From: Proteobacteria bacterium UBA1847 | Lineage (GTDB): Bacteria; Pseudomonadota; Gammaproteobacteria; Steroidobacterales; Woeseiaceae | DNA: 6,877 bases | Direction: 5' to 3' | Assembly (NCBI GenBank): GCA_002338605.1 | Contig: DDIP01000247.1 | Span: 2,294-9,170, forward strand | In this document: piece after piece, positions 1 through 5,912 of the stretch | Layout: each line of letters begins with the position of its first letter | Numbering within the stretch: the first letter of the stretch is position 1 | Notes under the pieces: model-generated | Told to the model about the DNA's origin: nothing | What the model saw: only the letters and a program-made list of their open reading frames with translations | The model's database searches: none | Position numbers and translations under genes: made by a program

Positions 1-1195
1 GGTTACCGCGTCCGCCGATGGTATCGGAGTCAAATCGCATCCATTCACCATACCTCAGGTCATCGCCCATCGGATAGATCGGCCTTACGGTCCAGCGGTA
101 GGTCTTGCAGGGCTCAAGCGCAAGCTCCACCGTGTGACTGTTGTTGTCCAGGCGCCTGGCATAGTAGACCATCTGGTGAGAATCATAGACCTCAACGTCG
201 TACTGAATGGCGGACCGATCTATGTTCCCGGCGTATTCGCTCATGGCATCGTCGCCTGACAGCGTCAGCTCCCAGGACAGCGTCGGCGTCGAAGACTGAG
301 TCGTACCGCGCCACTTGTCACGCCGATTCAGCGACACATCATCACTGGGGAGCGGCTTCAGTTCATGATCCAGTTCGATGCGTTCAAAAACCCTTGCCGA
401 TATTTCACGACCGATATAGTGGCGTGCGTAATTCGAATACGCGCGCCAGGCCGACAGATCATCTTTGGTCCAGTTGCTCAGTGAGTCGGTATCCTGGTAT
501 GAGACCTCGGTCTCGTAGATATGTACGCCGTCACTCATACGCCTCAGCGTGGCTTGTGCTGTCGTCGTAATGGTCGCTGTATCGGCATCGGCGTTGATAT
601 CGACGCCCGTCATCTCAACGTAAAGTACTGCCTCGGTATCGGCCGGAATCGGCGTCGTGAGAGCAAGCACTTTCGGTTTGAGGCTGGGGACATTGCGAAT
701 ACTCCAGAAAACGTCTGACGCCAGTGCATCGTTGGACAGCGGATCACTGGCCGACTGCGCCAGGTCGTCGGTCAATGCATCACGGAAGTCCTGTATTCGA
801 CCTTTTGCTCCGCCCGACAGACCACCCAGCAGTAATCCGGGGTAAGTCAGGATAGGAATCGGGTATCGGACGGTCACACCGCCAATGTCGGTCGAGACAC
901 CATCTCCGATGCGCCGGCCCTTGTCGGCACCGCTGAAGAAATCGTCGGTTTCCTTCTGGTAACTGCCGGTCACTGATCCACGTGCCGGACTCCGGCCCGG
1001 CAGTACGACCACCTTGCTGACGCTCGCTCGCAACTCATCGGACATCCGCGCCGACTGTTTTGATTCGGATACAGTCTCCGTGCTCTGAGCGACTGCCGCA
1101 ATCGGATAAACAGTCGCCGAACAGGCCAAGCCGAGCAGCGACGCGCAGACGGTCGTTGTTGCAGACTGTGTCAGCTTCGGTAAGCAACTGGACAT
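1..1195 (-). CDS. Secreted protein of unknown function with C-terminal FN3-like domain (partial, C-terminus off window)
   Basis: An uninterrupted minus-strand frame of 398 codons runs from ATG at 1195 off the left edge, so the C-terminus is missing. I do not recognise the family. Residues 1-36 look like a Sec signal peptide: Lys7, an Ala/Leu/Cys-rich core around 12-29, then AVA before Gln37 as a signal peptidase I site. Cys25 follows GLA, which is a poor lipobox. Residues 50-170 include a Gly/Pro-rich hydrophobic stretch (about 105-132). Residues 185-275 look like alternating beta strands followed by a helix. Residues 303-388 resemble a fibronectin-III / Ig-like sandwich: TLSWEL, then YDVEVYD, then CKTYRWTVRP, the spacing expected of B, C and F strands. 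A modest AGAAGG (1207-1212) lies 11 nt before the start. The gene follows glpT by 51 bp in the same direction and may be co-transcribed. An exported role is inferred; the function is unknown. Confidence 0.85.
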   Translation of the reverse strand, partial: MSSCLPKLTQSATTTVCASLLGLACSATVYPIAAVAQSTETVSESKQSARMSDELRASVSKVVVLPGRSPARGSVTGSYQKETDDFFSGADKGRRIGDGVSTDIGGVTVRYPIPILTYPGLLLGGLSGGAKGRIQDFRDALTDDLAQSASDPLSNDALASDVFWSIRNVPSLKPKVLALTTPIPADTEAVLYVEMTGVDINADADTATITTTAQATLRRMSDGVHIYETEVSYQDTDSLSNWTKDDLSAWRAYSNYARHYIGREISARVFERIELDHELKPLPSDDVSLNRRDKWRGTTQSSTPTLSWELTLSGDDAMSEYAGNIDRSAIQYDVEVYDSHQMVYYARRLDNNSHTVELALEPCKTYRWTVRPIYPMGDDLRYGEWMRFDSDTIGGRGN

Positions 1196-1246
1196 GGTTT
1201 GTGTAGCCTTCTGTCGAAGTCCCTGTCGGGGCTCCAGTTTAACTGA
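1196..1246 (-). other. Short spacer between glpT and the downstream secreted-protein gene
   Basis: This 51-bp gap holds the AGAAGG ribosome-binding candidate (1207-1212). It also has a very small inverted repeat, CTTC-TGTC-GAAG (1209-1220), which has no T-tract in either direction and is too weak to call a terminator. I found no convincing promoter. Read-through from glpT therefore seems plausible. Confidence 0.4.
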
Positions 1247-2596
1247 TTAGGCAGTGTTCGGGGATGCGGCGCGGGACTCGGCTCGCCAGGTCAACGAGAT
1301 CAGTAATATTGCTACGACGCATGCGCCGGCAACAAGACCCATGCCCGCATGCCAACCGGCAGAATCAACGACAATGCCAATCACGACGTTGGCACTGACC
1401 GCCCCTCCGACGTATCCGAATAGACCGGTGAACCCTGCCGCCGTTCCCGCCGCTTTCTTCGGGGCAAGGTCCAGCGCCTGTACGCCGATCAGCATCACGG
1501 GTCCGTAGATAAAGAAACCGATCCCGATCAGCATGGCGATGTCCAGATTCGGGTTGCCGGCCGGATTCAGCCAGTAGGTCACGACGCAGGCAAGCGTGAA
1601 CACCAGGAACAAGATGGATACCGGCGCTCGACGGCCATTGAATACTTTGTCAGACATCCATCCGCACACCAATGTACCCGGGATTCCAGCAAATTCATAA
1701 AACGCGTACGCCCAACCCGATTGCTCAAACGAAAACTGTTTGACCTCGCCGAGGTAGGTCGGCGCCCAGTCCAGAACACCGTAACGAACGAAATAAACAA
1801 ATGCATTGGCGATCGCAATCGTCCAGAGAAACCTGTTGTTCAGAACAAACTCGAAGAAAATTGCTCTCGCTGACAACTCCTGCTCATGACTTTCACTGTA
1901 TTCGTAGGCTTTGGGGTAGTCATTACGGTGGGCTTCAATTGTCGGCAAGCCTTCGGATTGCGGGGTGTCGCGAACAACAATCAGGATGAACACAGCGACA
2001 ACCAGCGCGAAGATGCCGTGTACGTATAACACCGCGTGCCAGTCTGCAAACACCGCCATCGCAAGTATGGCGACAGGCCCCACCATACCGCCGCCCACAT
2101 TGTGTGCGACGTTCCAGATTGCCATCTTGGTGCCACGCTCGTTCTGCGAAAACCAGTGCACCATGACACGGCCACAGGGTGGCCAACCCATGCCCTGGAA
2201 CCAACCGTTGAGCAGCAGCAAACCGAACATGATACTGACCGAGCTGGTGGCGATCGGCAAGGCACCCATTGCGATCATCACTATGGCCGAACATGCCAGT
2301 CCGAGTGCCATAAACGTGCGCGCATTGCTGCGATCCGACACGCTGCCCATGAAAAACTTCGACAAACCGTAGGCGATCGACACGCCCGACAGTGCCAGAC
2401 CGAGGTCAGTTTTGGAATAACCGGCATCGATCAGGTACGGCATTGCCAGCGTAAAATTCTTTCGTACCAGGTAGTAGCCTGCGTAGCCGACAAAAATACC
2501 GATAAAGACCTGCAGACGCAGCCGCCGGTACGCGACGTCAACCTTGTCAGCGGCCAGCGACTCCCGGTGACTCGCCGGCGCAAGGAATCCAATCAT
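1247..2596 (-). CDS. glpT: Glycerol-3-phosphate:phosphate antiporter GlpT (MFS)
   Basis: This is a 449-residue major facilitator superfamily transporter, close to the 452 residues of E. coli GlpT and alignable with it almost end to end. In the known family it imports sn-glycerol-3-phosphate across the inner membrane in exchange for phosphate; GlpT is also the classic entry route for fosfomycin. Hallmarks: YYLVRKNF with Arg45, Lys80, the MFS loop GSVSDRSNAR (84-93), GWFQGMGWPPCGR (131-143), AHNVGGG with His165, FVRYGVLDW with Arg271 (equivalent to E. coli Arg269), and APKKAAGTAAGFTGLFGY near helices 10-11. The substrate-binding Arg pair, Lys80 and His165 are all retained. Twelve hydrophobic segments are visible, with a hydrophilic central loop at about 210-245. 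The start at 2596 is supported by the N-terminus matching E. coli GlpT (YRRLRLQ region). It overlaps the glpQ stop as ATGA with no strong Shine-Dalgarno of its own, so translational coupling is likely. The E. coli order glpT-glpQ is reversed here. Confidence 0.97.
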   Translation of the reverse strand: MIGFLAPASHRESLAADKVDVAYRRLRLQVFIGIFVGYAGYYLVRKNFTLAMPYLIDAGYSKTDLGLALSGVSIAYGLSKFFMGSVSDRSNARTFMALGLACSAIVMIAMGALPIATSSVSIMFGLLLLNGWFQGMGWPPCGRVMVHWFSQNERGTKMAIWNVAHNVGGGMVGPVAILAMAVFADWHAVLYVHGIFALVVAVFILIVVRDTPQSEGLPTIEAHRNDYPKAYEYSESHEQELSARAIFFEFVLNNRFLWTIAIANAFVYFVRYGVLDWAPTYLGEVKQFSFEQSGWAYAFYEFAGIPGTLVCGWMSDKVFNGRRAPVSILFLVFTLACVVTYWLNPAGNPNLDIAMLIGIGFFIYGPVMLIGVQALDLAPKKAAGTAAGFTGLFGYVGGAVSANVVIGIVVDSAGWHAGMGLVAGACVVAILLISLTWRAESRAASPNTA

Positions 2597-3642
2597 CGGG
2601 CGTTCTCGAGAAAGCGCACGGTGCGATCAGGAAAGTCCGTAAATACGCCGTCGACGCCAAGCTCGTTGACGAATATATCGAGCAGGTCTTCATAATCCTT
2701 CGCATAAGCCGGAATCTGGTTTCTTTCACGCCGGAACGTATAGGGATGCACTTTGAGGCCCGCATCATGTGCCAATTCCAGCAAGCCGCTGACTTCAAGA
2801 TTGCCTGGATCGGAGTCCGGATCGATCAGCAAATGCATCGAGGGGCCGATTCCGGCGGCGTATGCCGAGACTTTTTGAATACCCTCGGCGGTTGTCATGG
2901 CCGCAAACTCCTTCGAGTAAGCGATGAGTTGCACAAGACGCACATCCATATTCATCGTCGGCAACAGTTCCTGTCGTATACGGACCAGTTCGTACGGATC
3001 AAAGCACTGCAAAAAAACCATGTCTGTAGCACGCGTGTAGTCGTAGGTCTTCAAGACATCAAGTACCGCGCGGGAAATATCCTTGCCCTCGGCAAGATGA
3101 AACGCCGGGCTCTTGATTTCCGGATAGATACCGACCGATCGACCGGTCGACCGATTCAATCCCTGCACGAGCTCAATTTCCTCGGCGAAGGTATGCACCC
3201 TGAATGTGGACCGGTTGATCGGAAATCGTTCCGGGAATACTGCGGTGATTACGCCATCTTGCAACTCGAATCGCTCCGTGACAGAGAGTTCTCGAATCTC
3301 CGCAAGCGTGAAGTCAATCGCGTAGTACCTGCCATCGCCGCGCGCACGGCCGGGAAATATCGATGCAACATTGCTTACTGTATCCAGGTGGTGGTCGTGG
3401 AGAACTATGACGGCATCATCTTGCGTCATGACCAGGTCTTGCTCGATAAAATCTGCGCCCTGGGCGTAAGCCATCGCCTTGGCTGCGATGGTATGCTCTG
3501 GCAGGTAGCCGCTCGCACCGCGATGCGCAATGACGAGTGTTTCGGAAGCCGCCGGTACGACGGACGTACCGCCATCGCAAGCCGCAAGAAAAAGCAGAGC
3601 GACCAAAATACCGTGCCCGACAGGAAACTGATCCGATTTCAT
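2593..3642 (-). CDS. glpQ: Glycerophosphodiester phosphodiesterase GlpQ, predicted lipoprotein
   Basis: This 349-residue enzyme of the GDPD TIM-barrel family hydrolyses glycerophosphodiesters (glycerophosphocholine, -ethanolamine and similar) to sn-glycerol-3-phosphate plus the alcohol. It matches E. coli GlpQ (358 aa) along most of its length. The family's catalytic motifs are present: IAHRGASGYLPEHT with His40 and Glu49, EQD with Glu67 and Asp69 as metal ligands, VLHDH with His82, then YPEIKSP, LQCFDPYE, VHPYTFR and GVFTDFPD. The frame is open upstream to 3759, but I start at Met 3640-3642. That Met has a strong GGAGGG (3653-3658) 10 nt upstream and is followed directly by an export signal, while the upstream residues do not resemble GlpQ. 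The signal ends in LFLAAC, a lipobox at Cys22, so the mature protein should be a lipoprotein. E. coli GlpQ is instead a soluble periplasmic protein. Asp at +2 would favour inner-membrane retention if the Lol rule known from enterobacteria applies. A loop around residue 240 is shorter than in E. coli. The stop overlaps glpT. Confidence 0.96.
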   Translation of the reverse strand: MKSDQFPVGHGILVALLFLAACDGGTSVVPAASETLVIAHRGASGYLPEHTIAAKAMAYAQGADFIEQDLVMTQDDAVIVLHDHHLDTVSNVASIFPGRARGDGRYYAIDFTLAEIRELSVTERFELQDGVITAVFPERFPINRSTFRVHTFAEEIELVQGLNRSTGRSVGIYPEIKSPAFHLAEGKDISRAVLDVLKTYDYTRATDMVFLQCFDPYELVRIRQELLPTMNMDVRLVQLIAYSKEFAAMTTAEGIQKVSAYAAGIGPSMHLLIDPDSDPGNLEVSGLLELAHDAGLKVHPYTFRRERNQIPAYAKDYEDLLDIFVNELGVDGVFTDFPDRTVRFLENAR

Positions 3643-3652
3643 TTCGTCGATA

Positions 3653-3658
3653 CCCTCC
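3653..3658 (-). promoter_or_regulatory. Strong Shine-Dalgarno GGAGGG deciding the glpQ start
   Basis: On the minus strand GGAGGG lies 10 nt upstream of the ATG at 3640-3642. It is the best ribosome-binding match near any of the alternative in-frame starts. It places the start immediately before the lipoprotein signal peptide. Confidence 0.75.
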
Positions 3659-3683
3659 GTGCTGAGTGCGGCCTTACGATACG

Positions 3684-3705
3684 ACAATCGCTCACTCATT
3701 GTGAG
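3684..3705. repeat. Two interleaved inverted repeats, possible operator
   Basis: ACAAT (3684-3688) pairs with ATTGT (3698-3702) across 9 bp, and CTCAC (3691-3695) pairs with GTGAG (3701-3705) across 5 bp. The two symmetries overlap and cannot both fold at once. They sit roughly 42-63 bp upstream of each divergent start, a sensible place for a dimeric regulator. The arms are only 5 bp, so chance is a real alternative. Confidence 0.3.
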
Positions 3706-3747
3706 GAAAGAATGGACGCCGCGAGCGACCGGAGATAGTCTCACCCA

Positions 3748-4971
3748 ATGCCACATCACGTCATTTTTGCAGCACCGTTTTTCATGGATGCAACGCTGCG
3801 CTTCCTGCGTGGCGCTTTGCGGCTCCCCAATGTTGCGCTAACCGTTGTCAGCCAGGACCCGGCTGAACGCATGCCGGCGGACCTGAAAAAAGCCGTCGCC
3901 GGGCACTGGCGGGTTGACGATGCGCTCGATCCGCAGCAACTGGTGGACGCGGCGAGGCACCTCGAAGTCAGTTTCGGGCGACCCGTCAGCTACATGGCGG
4001 CGCTTGAACAACTCCAGGTGCCGCTGGCGATCGCCAGGGAAGTATTGGGAATTGATGGACTGTCGTCGGAAGCTGCAAGAAATTTTCGCGATAAGTCGCG
4101 CATGAAGGACGTTCTGCGAAGTGCCGGCGTGCCCTGCGCGAGACACGCGCTGGTCGGTGATCGGGCTCAAGCCATCGCGTTCATCGAACAGGTCGGTTTT
4201 CCCGTTGTCGTAAAGCCACCTGATGGCGCAGGTGGCAAGTCGACGTTCCGGCTCGATCGCCCACAGGATCTCGAAAACTGGCTTCAGCAATATTCGCCGA
4301 ATCCACATCGGCCAAGCCTGTTCGAAGAGTTCGTGCGTGGTACCGAACATTCCTTCGACAGCGTCATGGTCAACGGCAAGTCCGTTTGGCATTCGATATC
4401 CCGGTATATGCCCTCACCGCTCGAAGTCCTGGAAAATGCCTGGATTCAATGGTGTGTCCTGTTGCCGCGTGACATCGGTGGCCATGAATACGACTCAATA
4501 CGTGAAGCCGGCATTGAAGCAAACCGCGTCCTCGGCCTGAAGACCGGCCTGAGCCACATGGAGTGGTTCCGAAAAGCCAGCGGCGACATTGCTATATCCG
4601 AGGTCGGTGCCCGTCCACCCGGCGCACAGTTTTCGACACTGTTGTCATACGCACACGATGTCGACTTCTACCGCGCATGGCCACATTTGATGGTGTACCG
4701 GGAATTTGATCCGCCGAAACGCGAGTATGCGGCTGGTGCTGCGTACATTCGCGGCCAGGGTCGGGGTCGAGTCAGGAGAATTGCCGGTGTTGACGAAGTA
4801 CAACACCGCTTCGGTTCTATTGTCGTCGAAGCCAAACTGCCGCACGAGGGGCAACCGCCGAGTGACAGTTATGAAGGCGACGGTTACATTATCGTACGGC
4901 ATCCGGACACCGATGTTGTTCAGGATGCTTTACAACAAATCGTCAGCACGATACGCGTCGAACTGCAATGA
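3748..4971 (+). CDS. ATP-grasp domain ligase, substrate unknown
   Basis: This 407-residue cytosolic protein has the ATP-grasp architecture of carboxylate-amine/thiol ligases, which activate a carboxylate as an acyl phosphate and join it to a nucleophile. Residues 1-85 look like a pre-ATP-grasp Rossmann-like domain (HVIFAAPFF, then LTVVSQDP). The linker FRDKSRMKDVLRSAGVP (113-129) carries the family's DK motif. FPVVVKPPDGAGGKST (151-166) supplies the ATP-binding Lys156 and the glycine-rich loop. LFEEFVRGTEHSFD (191-204) is the hinge region. HMEWF (Glu272) and SEVGARPPG (Glu285, Arg289) supply metal and phosphate ligands. In many ATP-grasp enzymes the last motif reads E-x-N-x-R; here the Asn position is Gly287. 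The start at 3748 is the first ATG after an in-frame TAG (3736-3738). A GGAG (3731-3734) lies 13 nt upstream, a rather long spacing. It is the first gene of a three-gene overlapping operon. The fold is certain; the acid and amine substrates are not. Confidence 0.93.
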   Translation: MPHHVIFAAPFFMDATLRFLRGALRLPNVALTVVSQDPAERMPADLKKAVAGHWRVDDALDPQQLVDAARHLEVSFGRPVSYMAALEQLQVPLAIAREVLGIDGLSSEAARNFRDKSRMKDVLRSAGVPCARHALVGDRAQAIAFIEQVGFPVVVKPPDGAGGKSTFRLDRPQDLENWLQQYSPNPHRPSLFEEFVRGTEHSFDSVMVNGKSVWHSISRYMPSPLEVLENAWIQWCVLLPRDIGGHEYDSIREAGIEANRVLGLKTGLSHMEWFRKASGDIAISEVGARPPGAQFSTLLSYAHDVDFYRAWPHLMVYREFDPPKREYAAGAAYIRGQGRGRVRRIAGVDEVQHRFGSIVVEAKLPHEGQPPSDSYEGDGYIIVRHPDTDVVQDALQQIVSTIRVELQ

Positions 4972-5912
4972 ATGCCAGAGCACCTCTGCGGCTGTTGCTT
5001 GGTCCACAGCGTCCCGTTGTCAATCTCGGCAAAGCCATGACCGCAGCCGGTGTCGGTGACGGCCGCATTGCCGTTATTTCGGCCGCCTGGCAGGAAGCGG
5101 AAGGCGATATTGATGACATTCGTGCACTCGTGGACAATGAACTCTACGATCTCCCACTGTATCGTCGCGCGGAGGCATTGTTCGCTGCAGACAAGCCGCT
5201 TCATGAGGCATACCGGAACCGCCAGGACCAGCTGATTGAACAACAGAACATGTATCGCCTGCGCCTGCGCCAGCTGACCATCGCCGCACGCGAGATTTTG
5301 CGAGCCGAAGGCAATGCCGCTGCGATCGCTGAAGAACGTCGTCACGCGATATCACAGTTGCGAGCACTCGACCGCCATCACCTGCGCCAGATAAACAAGA
5401 TATACGAACGCTTCGGCGAGTTTTTCGATACCGATCGAAGCAGATTGCTCGCGGAGCACATCGCCGCGATCGAACACGACCTCGATGGCTCGAATACTGT
5501 GCTCATCACGGGCGGCAATGTGGTCGTCCTGATGAACCGTCTGCAATTGTTCGGGCTTGGGCCGGCACTGGGCCGCATGAATATCGTCGGCTGGTCTGCC
5601 GGTGCGATGGTGCTCTGTGATCGTATCGTCCTGTTTCACGACCGCATGCCGCAGGGCCGCCGAGATCCTGAAGTCATGTGCGATGGGCTTGGCATCGTGC
5701 CAGGTACTGTTCTTTTACCCAACGCAAAGAACCGCCTGCGTACCCGGGAGACGGTAAGAAGCAGCCTGTTCAGTCGCCGATTCGCGCCGGCGACCTGCCT
5801 GACGCTCGACAACGAATCCATGCTGCTGATGCAGGACGGCAAGGTTCGCGACAGCGAATCGGTCAGGCACATTGCCCGCGATGGCAAGTTTGCGAGGGTC
5901 AAGGTGGCATGA
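4968..5912 (+). CDS. Peptidase S51 / cyanophycinase-like (type 1 GATase-like) protein with altered triad
   Basis: This 314-residue cytosolic protein shows the dipeptidase E / cyanophycinase fold in its C-terminal half. TVLITGGNVVVLMNRL (177-192) is the glycine motif before the oxyanion site. VGWSAGAM (207-214) is the nucleophile elbow with Ser210. Asp225 lies 15 residues on, the same spacing as Ser120-Asp135 in Salmonella PepE. The segment GIVPGTVLLPNAKNRL aligns with the PepE segment ending NPH, where H is the catalytic His157; here that position is Asn252 (AAC, 5721-5723). Residues about 60-170 are a long, charged, Arg/Leu/Ala/Glu-rich helical stretch, probably a coiled coil or helical insertion, with no counterpart in PepE (about 230 aa). 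The start is the ATG of an ATGA overlap with the ATP-grasp stop and has no clear Shine-Dalgarno, so coupled translation is likely. The family elsewhere cleaves Asp-X dipeptides or cyanophycin. Whether this one is an active hydrolase is unsure. Confidence 0.88.
   Translation: MNARAPLRLLLGPQRPVVNLGKAMTAAGVGDGRIAVISAAWQEAEGDIDDIRALVDNELYDLPLYRRAEALFAADKPLHEAYRNRQDQLIEQQNMYRLRLRQLTIAAREILRAEGNAAAIAEERRHAISQLRALDRHHLRQINKIYERFGEFFDTDRSRLLAEHIAAIEHDLDGSNTVLITGGNVVVLMNRLQLFGLGPALGRMNIVGWSAGAMVLCDRIVLFHDRMPQGRRDPEVMCDGLGIVPGTVLLPNAKNRLRTRETVRSSLFSRRFAPATCLTLDNESMLLMQDGKVRDSESVRHIARDGKFARVKVA

Larger units (their letters stand above)
3643..3747. promoter_or_regulatory. Divergent intergenic region between glpQ and the ATP-grasp operon
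   Basis: Both gene groups start outward from this 105-bp gap, so the promoters for glpQ-glpT and for the ATP-grasp operon most likely lie here or overlap the coding starts. I looked for sigma-70 hexamers at 16-18 bp spacing on both strands and found no pair good enough to annotate. I also saw no clear Pho box or close match to the E. coli GlpR operator. The region contains an inverted repeat near its middle that could be an operator. An in-frame TAG at 3736-3738 bounds the ATP-grasp start on the plus strand. Confidence 0.6.

Noticed and set aside
1209..1220. Possible terminator hairpin after glpT
   Set aside because: The stem is only 4 bp with a 4-nt loop and no T-tract follows.
2036..2695. 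219-codon open frame on the plus strand opposite glpT
   Set aside because: The antisense GlpT frame explains the region fully, and the translation is low-complexity His/Arg-rich with no domain.
3132..3155. Three tandem near-identical octamers (CGACCGAT, CGACCGGT, CGACCGAT) with a 12-bp palindrome at 3139-3150
   Set aside because: They fall within glpQ and encode the conserved NRSTGRSVG segment, which matches E. coli GlpQ at the same place. The repeat is probably a by-product of coding and codon choice.
2746..3738. 330-codon open frame on the plus strand opposite glpQ
   Set aside because: It lies antisense to a clear GlpQ homologue, its translation has no recognisable motif, and it is rich in Arg, Cys and His in the way of a shadow frame.
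3643..3759. Extended glpQ start at 3759 (39 extra residues)
   Set aside because: The added residues do not resemble GlpQ, they would overlap the divergent ATP-grasp start, and they would bury the lipoprotein signal; the GGAGGG before 3642 favours the shorter form.
3838..4392. 184-codon minus-strand open frame inside the ATP-grasp gene
   Set aside because: It is the mirror of the conserved ATP-binding region, with no motif or ribosome-binding site.
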